Source: Planctomycetota bacterium
GTDB taxonomy: Bacteria > Planctomycetota > Phycisphaerae > UBA1845 > PWPN01
DNA length: 12,544 bases
Assembly: GCA_020346805.1 (NCBI GenBank)
Contig: CP070790.1
Span: 1,000,137 to 1,012,680, forward strand
Direction: 5' to 3'
The translations under genes and the position numbers were made by a program. Under the pieces are notes generated by a model, which ran no database searches, had not been told where the DNA came from, and saw only the letters and a program-made list of their open reading frames with translations. Positions within the stretch are counted from its first letter, which is position 1, and every line of letters starts with the position of its first letter. Shown here piece after piece: positions 1 through 7,449 of this stretch.

Positions 1-1341
1 GAGACGATACCAAAGCACCAGGGCCCAGGCATCATCCGCGGGAAGCAGCATATAATCATTCCCATCATAGAGATGCCGCTGGTTTTCCGGAACCTTGATC
101 ACCACACCACAACGGTCGGCATCGGGGTCCGTCCCGATAATAATGTCCGTATGGTCAAACTCTTTTTCGGAATAATCTTTTTTAAATGCCTCAACGGCAA
201 TATGGGCGGCCCGTGGATCGCCCGGATCGGGCTGTTGTTCGCGTCCCGGATCGTTACAGAAGGAGGGAAACAAGCCGTCAAGATCGTTCAAACCGTTGTG
301 CTTGATGGGCTTGATATCGTTAAATCCAACCTCTTTCAAAAGCCGGGGAACAGCGACGCGGCCAGCTCCATGAAAGGCACAGTATCCGATGGCCAGCGGA
401 TTGGGGGCGGATTGCTGTTGCTCGGCCAGCTTGTCATTTAGCAGAAAGCTTTTCACGTGATCCCGGTGTTTTTCATGGATATTAATGATACAGTCCTGCC
501 TTCCCGCATAATCAAATCCGGGAACCGGTTCACTTCCGCCCAGAAACCAAAGCCTGCCCTCGGGGGCTTCGCTAAAGGGGCAGAGACGTATCTGGCTGGT
601 CTCCGCCTTTGCGATGTACTTTTTGTACATGTCGTCGCGTTCCTGCGGATCAAACTGTGATCCGTTGCCGCACGATAGTTTGTAGCCGTTATATCGATAA
701 TCGTTGTGGCTGGCGGAGATCAGGATGCCGACGTCGGCCTTGATCGATTCATGGGGAATGGCAAAAGTTACTTCAGGATAAGGACAGGGATCGTCGAAAA
801 AGTACACCGTGTATTCATAAGCAAGAAATAATTGAGCAACAATGGCGGCGAGATCGTATCCTCTGATACGGCTATCATATCCAATAACAATTTTTTCAAA
901 CGGCGGCTTCTGATCTTTGCCGAACCTGGCCACTCCAACCGAGGTCAGCAGGAACACCATATCGTTTATGGTATTGGGACCCTTTAGAATAGGGGTATTC
1001 AAACCTTCTTTCTTTAATTGAATGATGGAATCGCGATCGAATGCCATCATTCCTCGTATACCTCCCGTACCGAAACGCACGGACTGGCGATAGGCGTTGA
1101 CAATATCTTCCCATTGTTGGTTTTCAATAGTGCTATACACACCATCCTTCAGGCAAGGTGATATGGAATCAATGTCTCGATCCTTGAGCCACCTTTCGAG
1201 GTTGTAAAACGTATTGTTCCTGGCATCATCGTACAATTGTCGATCTATTCTGTCGTTGGCAAGCGCGGCATCGAGATAGGTAGAAATTCCCTGATTGGCC
1301 GTCTGAAGTACTGAATCAATATCAATATTACTGATAGGCAT
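1..1341 (-). CDS. Phospho-sugar mutase (phosphoglucomutase/phosphomannomutase, PgcA/PGM2 type), 3' end beyond window
   Basis: This enzyme moves a phosphate between C1 and C6 of a hexose phosphate, linking glycolysis to sugar-nucleotide synthesis, in the cytoplasm. The frame is open from the ATG at 1341 to the window edge, giving 447 residues with no stop; family members of this type run about 560-620, so the last quarter, including the C-terminal phosphate-binding domain, is missing. Seen: RFGTGGIRG at 89-97 (N-terminal substrate loop), the catalytic loop SASHND at 209-214 with Ser211 as the expected phosphoserine, followed by YNGYK, and the metal-binding loop GTDPDADR at 403-410 (Asp405, 407, 409). 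The DPDADR form fits the PGM2/PgcA branch. The loop has Asp214 where most relatives have Pro. No signal peptide is present. Start choice: GGAGGA at 1351-1356 sits 9 nt upstream. Phosphoglucomutase or phosphomannomutase specificity cannot be told apart here. Confidence 0.93.
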   Translation of the reverse strand, partial: MPISNIDIDSVLQTANQGISTYLDAALANDRIDRQLYDDARNNTFYNLERWLKDRDIDSISPCLKDGVYSTIENQQWEDIVNAYRQSVRFGTGGIRGMMAFDRDSIIQLKKEGLNTPILKGPNTINDMVFLLTSVGVARFGKDQKPPFEKIVIGYDSRIRGYDLAAIVAQLFLAYEYTVYFFDDPCPYPEVTFAIPHESIKADVGILISASHNDYRYNGYKLSCGNGSQFDPQERDDMYKKYIAKAETSQIRLCPFSEAPEGRLWFLGGSEPVPGFDYAGRQDCIINIHEKHRDHVKSFLLNDKLAEQQQSAPNPLAIGYCAFHGAGRVAVPRLLKEVGFNDIKPIKHNGLNDLDGLFPSFCNDPGREQQPDPGDPRAAHIAVEAFKKDYSEKEFDHTDIIIGTDPDADRCGVVIKVPENQRHLYDGNDYMLLPADDAWALVLWYRL

Positions 1342-1368
1342 AAATCATTATCCTCCGTTTGGTTTAAG

Positions 1369-1396
1369 AAAAAACTGGTGGATTAAATACCCCACC
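1369..1396 (-). terminator. Terminator-like hairpin with U-tract in the leader of the phospho-sugar mutase gene
   Basis: Read on the minus strand, GGTGG (1396-1392) pairs with CCACC (1381-1377) around a 10-nt loop, and AG then six T (1374-1369) follow. The stem is only 5 bp, so it would be a weak intrinsic terminator. It lies 28 nt before the mutase start codon. It may end readthrough from the upstream gene at 1659-4982, or act as an attenuator in the mutase leader. The sequence does not decide between these. Confidence 0.35.
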
Positions 1397-1397
1397 C

Positions 1398-1427
1398 GGC
1401 AAGGCTTCCCGTTACCAATACCTTGCC
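1398..1427 (-). other. Hairpin in the mutase leader
   Basis: GGCAAGG (1398-1404) and CCTTGCC (1421-1427) form a perfect 7-bp inverted repeat around a 16-nt loop. It directly adjoins the terminator-like hairpin at 1369-1396. No T-run follows it, so by itself it is not a terminator. It may be an RNA structure in the mutase leader. Confidence 0.35.
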
Positions 1428-1490
1428 ACACTCGAAGCTTCTTATAACAATCGACAGATAAGGCACGAAAGCAATACCTATTGTGATATT

Positions 1491-1518
1491 ATTGTAATTG
1501 GAAAATTTCTTGCCGCAA
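1491..1518 (-). promoter_or_regulatory. Candidate sigma70-type promoter for the phospho-sugar mutase
   Basis: On the minus strand, TTGCGG (1518-1513) and TACAAT (1496-1491) are separated by 16 nt, a 5/6 match for the -10 element. Transcription would start near 1484, giving a leader of about 140 nt that contains both hairpins. The match is by eye only. Promoter consensus is poorly known for the presumed host group. Confidence 0.33.
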
Positions 1519-1592
1519 ATAGACGGGCCGATTTTATATTCTGCCGAATTCCAAATTTCTTAACGCTGCCTTATGATCATTTCAGGGTAACG

Positions 1593-1644
1593 GCAGGCGA
1601 ATACCTCAATAGTTCCGGATGGAATCATTGAGCCAACCACCTGC
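1593..1644 (-). other. Long imperfect hairpin just downstream of the methyltransferase-propeller gene
   Basis: GCAGG (1593-1597) pairs with CCTGC (1640-1644), and inside it CTCAAT (1605-1610) pairs with ATTGAG (1627-1632), with 7-nt internal-loop arms on both sides. On the minus strand it starts 15 nt after the stop codon of the upstream gene. There is no T-run, so a 3' mRNA-stabilising structure is as likely as a terminator. The rest of 1428-1592 is AT-rich and shows no gene. Confidence 0.25.
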
Positions 1645-1658
1645 TTTGTTAAATCCGG

Positions 1659-4600
1659 TTACTTGCCTGCAAAACACACGACTTTGCCACCGGTAGTCGA
1701 GATGAACAGGTTATTATTGGCGGCGGCCATTCCATCCCAGGTAGGTGGGGACTGGAGATTGTATTCGGCCAGTTTGTTCCCACTCGAGGTATCCACCGCC
1801 CATAGCAAAGCCCCTTTTTGGCCTTCAAAGGCGGCTTCTTGTTCGGCAAGTTTTTGCGTGATGTTAATTTCACCACGGCGCTTTAAGGCCTCTTCCTCGT
1901 CAACCACATCCGGCGGGCCGGCGATAAAGAGAGTCTTGTCGGCCAGCACCATGGCCCGGGCCTGCAGCGGAGGATCGTCTTTTGTCCATTTGAAGTTGAC
2001 CGCGGAGATATCGTCCAACCTGGAGTTTGCCGTTAGACTGCGATTGAAAATAGCGGCTTTGTTTTTCGCCCCCATTTCCTTATATCTCTTATGTACTTGA
2101 TCGATCTTTTCGCCGACCAGCTCCTTGTCGGCGGCAAAAAGATGGTATTCCAACACCGGCGTCCAGCAGAACAGTTCAGGTTGGCGTCCGTAACCGTAGA
2201 TGGTGGTGTCATCATATGCCAGAATCCGGCCGGCGGGTGCATACCGACCGGCCCGAAACCACCAGTTACAACCGGAGGAGAAGCTTTCGCCCCACAACCA
2301 ATAAGTCCTGTGAAACCATGTGTCATCAAGAAAACCAGTGGGGCAGAATAAGTGCACCTGGTCACCCAACTGCTTGACGGCCTGCTGGGTGGGATCCTGG
2401 GGGGTGGGAATTTGTCTGCGTTTGCCCTGGAGGTCAAACAGTTGTGACCGCATGTAAATGTTTTTGCCATCACATGAGAGAATATCAGGGAGGGCCACCG
2501 GCATATTGAGTATTCTGACTTTCTCCTGCAATTTACCACCGGTTTGCGGGTCACTATCGTCGAGGATAGTTTCGGAAAGCAGTTGTCCGGTTTTAGCATC
2601 CAGCCGCAAGAGGCGTAAGCCGTTATCCAGGAACATCGATCTGCCGGCCACGCAGTAAACCACACCATCCTGCACCAGTACACTCCCGTGAACCGGCCAG
2701 ACCGATTCCAGTTGTTCGTAGGACATGAGTCTCAAGTCCTGCGGGGCGGCACGAAAACGCCAGACCAATTGGCCATCGGCAGCGCGAAGACAGTAAACAT
2801 GACCGTCGGCCGAACCGAAAAGGACGCGGCCCTGATATATAGTGGGCGGTGAATCGATCCGTCCGTTGGTTGTATAGCTCCAAACCTGGTCTCCGGAAGC
2901 TTCATCAAGAGCGTGAACCGAATGAGTGTCAACAGAAGCCACGAAAACCTTGCCATCTGCAATCACCAGACTGCTGAGTTTGCCGCCCAAATCGGCCCGC
3001 CATTTGGATTCCAACTTTTCGGGGACCGCGGTTTTGGTGTGGCCACTGCGTGCAGAATCGTTGCGATAAGTCGGACATTCGTCCCGGCCGACAGAAGAGC
3101 TTTCTATCCGTCCCCCATAGGCGGGCCCCCGTTGCAATCTATTCTCGGGCGATGCTTTAGACAGGGCTCGCTGGATTGTGGATTCGGAAGCAAGGGCGCA
3201 AAAACCATTCAATTTCGATTCGGCATAACAGATACAGGGATGGGGCGGAGCATAAACCATACCGTTACAGGGCATGATGCCATACACACATCCACCGCGA
3301 ACCCAATGATTGGGAGTCCATGTTTTTGCATCAAGATCGACAAATTCAGTTCCCGTTCTCGAAGGCAGAATGTATCGATCGGTGGCTTTTGATCGGTAGC
3401 ATCGATGATGAAACCAATATGTTTTCACATCCGGAGGAAACTCTTTCTTGATTTCGCCGGTGTGGGGATCTCTCCCTGTATAAATTCCCGAGTCCCGGCC
3501 GCCCGCAATCGGCGCCGTCCATACCAACCCATCGACGATGAGTAGATCCTCCGGACTATGATGTCCGCTGCGCGGATGTTTGGAGGTCCACAAGACCTTG
3601 CCGGTCTTGGCTGAGAGTGCGGACATGGATCTGGTCCCGCCGGAAAACAGGATAACATCTTTATAAACCACCAGTGTCGGGGCGAAGCTGACCGGATTTG
3701 GCAATCGCCTTTCCAGCGGCGGCGAGTTCCATATTGGATCGCCGTTTTTGCGATCCAGGCATACGATTTTTTCGCCGTCATGGAAGAATACGCATTTCGT
3801 ATCGACCGCAAGTGTCAGAGGAAGGGCCTGGTACTTTTTCTTCCATAATCTGGATCCGGTATCGGCGTCGACGGCCACGATCGATCTTTCTTTTTGCTCA
3901 TCCCAGGGCCGTTCTTTTGCCACCCGCTGGACTTCGGCCCAGCAAACGAAGTTTTTGGTTTTGTAGTCCAGGTTGTCTTTGGGGGAATCTTCGACCACCG
4001 TGAAAAGCGAACCGTCCGAAACGATGACTTCCACGGTTGACCGCGTGTCCTCATATGTCTTGATAATCTCACCGGTGGCGGCATCGAGCTTGCTTAACGG
4101 CCCATCAAATCCGAGCGTAACGTAGACTTCATCACCGACGGCAACCAGACGTCGGGGATGCTGGGCGGGCCCGCTCTTGAGAGGCCAGATATGAGTGTGC
4201 CATGAGGAGATGGGCCGTTTCCACAGTACTACACCATTGAACGCATCACGAGCAATCAACGTCCATTTGGGTGGCAACTGGATAGAAGCGGCGAGTCCCT
4301 CATCGATGATATAAAAAATCCTGCCCCCGGCCGACACCAGGGCGCATATACTGGACATATGATCGTGATGTCGCGTCCATCGCGGACTGCCGACCCACTG
4401 CAAGTGGCGAGGCGGGCCGACGATTGAATCGTGGGCTACCGCATTACCGCTCGGATCATGCATATAGTGTGTCCATTCATCCATCTCTTTGGGGCGGGGC
4501 TTGACCGTCATGGTCCAAACATCGCCCCTTTTGATATAGGCCACTCCGTTGGGAGCCAGGATCCGCATTACTTCATCCATGGAGATTTTGTCCGGATCCT

Positions 4601-4982
4601 GCGCGACAAAAAGGTTAACCAGATTATCGACGTACGGCAGGTGTTTGCCATCCCATTGTTCCACGGAGACCTTGCCGTAAAGTCCCAGCAAGCGGATGTG
4701 TTTGCGGGCCTTTTCGATATTGGCCGCCTCTGTGTCCAGTCCGTGCACCATATAACTGTCGTTGGCGCGCAAAGCAGCCGTCAACTTACCATCCCCACAA
4801 CCGGCATGGACTATCAGCCCACCCTTTACCTCGGTCGCCTTCAGGATCTGTTGGGCCAAAGATTCCTCAGCCGCTATGGCCACAGCTTGTCCGACAAGCA
4901 GCATCCCTATAGATACCCATAGGTCCATACTTACAATTGTCCTGAAATCGAACGATATAACATCTGACATTTTTTTAAACAT
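1659..4982 (-). CDS. Exported SAM-methyltransferase-like domain fused to PQQ/WD40-like beta-propeller repeats
   Basis: The protein has 1107 residues. A hydrophobic stretch at about 19-38 ends in AIAAEE, which looks like a Sec signal peptide with an unusually long n-region. Residues 52-150 form a class I methyltransferase-like fold: motif I is HAGCGDGK (59-66), an acidic GLDTE follows at 81-85, and LAPNGVAYI at 142-150. A linker with DEWTHYMHDPSGN (168-180) and GPPRHLQW (189-196) leads to two propeller blocks, about 210-590 and 660-1107, built of units such as LDAATGEI, VDADTGSRLW, LDEASGDQVW and LRAADGQLVW. A Cys/His-rich segment at 525-597 separates them. The start is supported by GGGAG at 4989-4993, 6 nt upstream; the internal Met19 has no ribosome-binding site. 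It appears to be monocistronic. From memory, similar long propeller proteins are frequent in planctomycetes, but I know of no proven reaction, and the methyltransferase call is by motif only. Confidence 0.85.
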   Translation of the reverse strand: MFKKMSDVISFDFRTIVSMDLWVSIGMLLVGQAVAIAAEESLAQQILKATEVKGGLIVHAGCGDGKLTAALRANDSYMVHGLDTEAANIEKARKHIRLLGLYGKVSVEQWDGKHLPYVDNLVNLFVAQDPDKISMDEVMRILAPNGVAYIKRGDVWTMTVKPRPKEMDEWTHYMHDPSGNAVAHDSIVGPPRHLQWVGSPRWTRHHDHMSSICALVSAGGRIFYIIDEGLAASIQLPPKWTLIARDAFNGVVLWKRPISSWHTHIWPLKSGPAQHPRRLVAVGDEVYVTLGFDGPLSKLDAATGEIIKTYEDTRSTVEVIVSDGSLFTVVEDSPKDNLDYKTKNFVCWAEVQRVAKERPWDEQKERSIVAVDADTGSRLWKKKYQALPLTLAVDTKCVFFHDGEKIVCLDRKNGDPIWNSPPLERRLPNPVSFAPTLVVYKDVILFSGGTRSMSALSAKTGKVLWTSKHPRSGHHSPEDLLIVDGLVWTAPIAGGRDSGIYTGRDPHTGEIKKEFPPDVKTYWFHHRCYRSKATDRYILPSRTGTEFVDLDAKTWTPNHWVRGGCVYGIMPCNGMVYAPPHPCICYAESKLNGFCALASESTIQRALSKASPENRLQRGPAYGGRIESSSVGRDECPTYRNDSARSGHTKTAVPEKLESKWRADLGGKLSSLVIADGKVFVASVDTHSVHALDEASGDQVWSYTTNGRIDSPPTIYQGRVLFGSADGHVYCLRAADGQLVWRFRAAPQDLRLMSYEQLESVWPVHGSVLVQDGVVYCVAGRSMFLDNGLRLLRLDAKTGQLLSETILDDSDPQTGGKLQEKVRILNMPVALPDILSCDGKNIYMRSQLFDLQGKRRQIPTPQDPTQQAVKQLGDQVHLFCPTGFLDDTWFHRTYWLWGESFSSGCNWWFRAGRYAPAGRILAYDDTTIYGYGRQPELFCWTPVLEYHLFAADKELVGEKIDQVHKRYKEMGAKNKAAIFNRSLTANSRLDDISAVNFKWTKDDPPLQARAMVLADKTLFIAGPPDVVDEEEALKRRGEINITQKLAEQEAAFEGQKGALLWAVDTSSGNKLAEYNLQSPPTWDGMAAANNNLFISTTGGKVVCFAGK

Positions 4983-5092
4983 GGTTTACTCCCTGCTTTC
5001 CATGGGAAATATTTGACGATACCTTGGAGTACCAGAAGCGGCACAACATCTACTATAACTCCGCTGGACACCATGATCCACTCCAGGTCCAT

Positions 5093-5120
5093 ATTATTGC
5101 ATATACTCAGCATCTGTCCA
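5093..5120 (-). promoter_or_regulatory. Candidate promoter for the methyltransferase-propeller gene
   Basis: On the minus strand, TGGACA (5120-5115) and AATAAT (5098-5093) are spaced 16 nt, each 5/6 to the sigma70 consensus. Transcription would begin near 5086, about 100 nt before the start codon at 4982. The position fits well, because the terminator of the preceding gene ends at 5152, just upstream of the -35 element. Confidence 0.4.
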
Positions 5121-5151
5121 CCCACAAACAATTCACCACAATATTGACAGA

Positions 5152-5190
5152 ATAAAAAAAGCCGTGTCAATCCAAAGACCGACAGGGCTT
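5152..5190 (-). terminator. Intrinsic terminator of the HAF-repeat gene
   Basis: Read on the minus strand, a 10-bp stem (5190-5181 with 5168-5159, one G-G mismatch) closes a 12-nt loop, and a run of seven T then ATT follows (5160-5152). It lies about 93 nt after the HAF-repeat stop codon. This is the best terminator in the window. It indicates that genes 5283-6848 and 1659-4982 are separate transcription units. Confidence 0.75.
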
Positions 5191-5282
5191 ATCAATTCTC
5201 AACTCTAAACTCTCAATTTGCTCGTATCCACTCCAATCAATGCCATCGGAATCAAACCATTGAGGTTAGCCTAGTCCTCACG

Positions 5283-6848
5283 TCACACCAGCTTAACGCA
5301 GTCAGTGGCTGTTAACGAGATACCGTTCTGGAGAGAACCCTCCACGGTAATCGGCACAATTGCTCCGGGTTCCATCTCATTCAAACCCAATGCAAGCATC
5401 ACCTCCCGCTTGGAGAAGTGAAGCACCAGGTCATCAATATCATCGCCTTCCAGTTCATGGCACTCACACTCCTCGCCATCAAAAGGAGTCCCAACATCCT
5501 CAATACTGGGAGACTTAACCGGGAAAACAGTACCAGCGATGGAAATCGAGTCAACTTCAATCTCGCTTACGTCTAATAATTCCGTACCCAGGATAGCCAT
5601 GGGTAACCTGGCCTTGTTTTCTACGTTTCTATTGAGCGGATTAGGACAACCACCGGGTTTGATGTCCAGTGGCAGGATAACAGATCCGGGGATATGGGCA
5701 ATCCAAGCTTCACCGTGGTCATCAGGACTAATACCATTGCCCACAATGGTCAATCCATCGTCAGATATGCCATTGACACTGACTATACGCCATCCAGATA
5801 AATCTAGGTTATAATCATTTATTAGAACATCCCGGAGCTTACGCATCCCATTCGTGGAGTCCCAAATAAAGGCCTCAGTTCCCGAGTCTGATACTCCGCT
5901 TCCCAAAATAATAGATCCATCTGCTGAAACAGCCAAGGCACGACTTCTAAAAATACCCCCCTCCAGATCTCCCAGCCCGACCATTCCATCTTCCTCTGTC
6001 CAACGAAAGGCTTCATCACCCGAAGCAGATATGCTGTAGCCTACGATTACAGTACCGTCTGATGATACTGCCTCAGCTTCGCTCAACTTTCTATATCCCC
6101 CGGAAAGAATCCCCAGCCCGACTATGCCATCTTCTTCCGTCCAGCGGAATGCCAGGGGTGTTGGTCCCCCTACTACAAGCCACACGTACAATTGCCCAAC
6201 AATTACAGATCCATCTGCAGAGGTAGCTTTAGCATAACTTTGAAAATAGATATCTGATCCTATTATGTACTTAGCCCCTGCCTCAGTCCAGTAACACGCC
6301 TTATCAGCACCAAGCATATTATTGGAGCTATAACCCACCGCTATGGTTCCATCATGCGAAACATCATTTGCTTCGGAGCTTGTATTACCCATGAAAGGCG
6401 GTGGCCATGACATAAAATTCATCGTCCCAGTTTGTTCTGTCCAGCGATAAGCTTTCTTTATAGAGCCGGAATGCAAAAAAGTTTCATTAGTTGAATAGCC
6501 AACCACCACTGAACCGTCCGCGGATACCGAGAAAGCCTCGCTTTGGCGATCGTGAAGTGGCAAAAAACCTAATCCAACCATACCCTCAGTTTCTGTCCAT
6601 CGAAATGCCTGGTAACAACATCGGAAACCACAACTTTCATAACTGCTTGTCCCTACGACGACATTCCCATCTGCCGATACGGCTCCAACCCTGCTCCAAC
6701 CGAGTAATGTACCACCGAAAGGAGGGGGGTTAACAATATCGCCCGACAGATTTCCTAAACCTTTGAAGTAAGCTTCAGATCCCAAAGAATCAGATACACA
6801 CAGTACGACAAAAGTAGATATGATAATGACCGTCTTTACAAATTTCAT
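5283..6848 (-). CDS. Secreted HAF-repeat protein with IKPGxCPNPLN-type C-terminal module
   Basis: The protein has 521 residues from the chosen start. A Sec signal peptide (MKFVKTVIII followed by a hydrophobic core, to about residue 24) directs export. Seven degenerate repeats start at residues 57, 108, 163, 209, 261, 307 and 361. Each has a VSADGSVVVG-like strand and most have AFRWTE..GM.GLG, the hallmark of the HAF extracellular repeat family, which probably forms a propeller-like fold. Residues 390-521 are a separate module starting LPLDIKPGGCPNPLN and containing EDVGTPFDGE and ECECHE; I recall it at the C-terminus of many secreted planctomycete proteins, function unknown. There is no PEP-CTERM or other sorting tail. 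A start at 6911 is possible but lacks a ribosome-binding site, whereas GGAGGA at 6855-6860 lies 6 nt before 6848. Base composition looks more AT-rich than in the neighbouring genes. No enzymatic function is evident; a surface or binding role is inference. Confidence 0.88.
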   Translation of the reverse strand: MKFVKTVIIISTFVVLCVSDSLGSEAYFKGLGNLSGDIVNPPPFGGTLLGWSRVGAVSADGNVVVGTSSYESCGFRCCYQAFRWTETEGMVGLGFLPLHDRQSEAFSVSADGSVVVGYSTNETFLHSGSIKKAYRWTEQTGTMNFMSWPPPFMGNTSSEANDVSHDGTIAVGYSSNNMLGADKACYWTEAGAKYIIGSDIYFQSYAKATSADGSVIVGQLYVWLVVGGPTPLAFRWTEEDGIVGLGILSGGYRKLSEAEAVSSDGTVIVGYSISASGDEAFRWTEEDGMVGLGDLEGGIFRSRALAVSADGSIILGSGVSDSGTEAFIWDSTNGMRKLRDVLINDYNLDLSGWRIVSVNGISDDGLTIVGNGISPDDHGEAWIAHIPGSVILPLDIKPGGCPNPLNRNVENKARLPMAILGTELLDVSEIEVDSISIAGTVFPVKSPSIEDVGTPFDGEECECHELEGDDIDDLVLHFSKREVMLALGLNEMEPGAIVPITVEGSLQNGISLTATDCVKLV

Positions 6849-6854
6849 ATATCG

Positions 6855-6860
6855 TCCTCC
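6855..6860 (-). promoter_or_regulatory. Ribosome-binding site fixing the HAF-repeat start
   Basis: GGAGGA on the minus strand, 6 nt before the ATG at 6848. It places the start directly at a typical signal peptide. The in-frame ATG at 6911, 21 codons upstream, has no comparable site, so I reject it as the start. Confidence 0.7.
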
Positions 6861-6991
6861 AATGAATTCCTGGATTTGTGATAATATCCTAACCGAAAGA
6901 GAATCCACCATAAGACGTTTCTAATAATCTCCTTTATTTATAATGAAGACAATAATATGTCGCGTACCCTCTTTCCCTCTCACCTCTTTAT

Positions 6992-7020
6992 AATGTATCC
7001 AAAAGGTGCCCTGTAGTCAA
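6992..7020 (-). promoter_or_regulatory. Candidate promoter for the HAF-repeat gene
   Basis: On the minus strand, TTGACT (7020-7015) and TACATT (6997-6992) are separated by exactly 17 nt. The predicted transcription start is near 6985, giving a leader of about 137 nt before 6848. It is the best -35/-10 pair in this AT-rich stretch, judged by eye. Confidence 0.4.
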
Positions 7021-7449
7021 CTCAAGATCTACATAATGTCGGACAACATATCACCAACTTTGTCAACAAATGCTCTAATTCTATATCTCTAAAGTTAATA
7101 TAAGGATGTTATGACCTGTTATCTCTACAAAATATTAGAAAGAATGGTATAAATTCATGGTTGTTAATAGAGTCTTTAACGACCATAAGAATTTCTCTGA
7201 TGTCAATTCAAAGTTTATCTATACTCATGGTTGTAATACACGATTGTCAGATATCTTTGGCTATTTCAAATCCAGCAGCCCCCTTCGGTAGAGAACAAAA
7301 GAAAGCCATGCCGACACGACGAGTGACAGGGCTTGTGAAGTCAATTAAATTTCACCCCTTGCTTCCGGTTTCGCCGATTCATCCTTCGTAGTAGTCTACT
7401 ACGGAGAATGGAGGCCACACCGGACAAGTGCGCGCGGGGCTCTGATGTT
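7021..7449. other. Non-coding AT-rich intergenic region
   Basis: No convincing gene lies here. The 7021-7260 part is very AT-rich and has a short imperfect direct repeat (TCATGGTTGT at 7155-7164 and 7225-7234). From about 7265 to 7440 the composition shifts to higher GC and includes the palindrome at 7381-7409. The only plus-strand open frame, 7161-7391, has a TTG start, no ribosome-binding site and no recognisable domain. The change in composition inside one intergenic region could mark remnants of an inserted repeat, but no terminal repeats or transposase fragment are visible. Confidence 0.5.
7381..7409. repeat. Near-perfect 29-bp palindrome downstream of the HEAT-repeat gene
   Basis: CGTAGTA (7387-7393) and TACTACG (7397-7403) are perfectly inverted around GTC. 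The pairing continues outward to 7381 and 7409 with one T-G wobble and one mismatch, so the stem can reach 13 bp with a 3-nt loop. It begins 41 bp beyond the stop codon of the HEAT-repeat gene. There is no T-run on either strand, so an intrinsic terminator is not assured. It may be an mRNA 3' hairpin, a protein-binding site or an interspersed repeat. Only one copy occurs in the window. Confidence 0.55.

Noticed and set aside
1381..1500. Possible cyclic-di-GMP (GEMM) riboswitch in the mutase leader
   Set aside because: Some words (CCGGG, GGTAAC) resemble the GEMM core, but the conserved order and the tetraloop-receptor parts are absent on both strands.
2033..2683. Minus-strand open frame of 216 codons inside the propeller gene
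   Set aside because: It is a shifted frame of the long gene. The long frame has clear repeats through this stretch, so no frameshift or second gene is needed.
4931..5170. Minus-strand open frame of 79 codons in the leader of the propeller gene
   Set aside because: It overlaps the candidate promoter and the terminator of the preceding gene and shows no ribosome-binding site or domain.
5181..7334. GACAGGGCTT shared by the terminator at 5181-5190 and the intergenic site at 7325-7334
   Set aside because: Many 10-mers are expected to occur twice by chance in a window this long, and the second copy has no partner arm or T-run.
7161..7391. Plus-strand open frame of 76 codons in the AT-rich region
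   Set aside because: It has a TTG start, no ribosome-binding site, no domain, and runs into the palindrome. It is likely chance.
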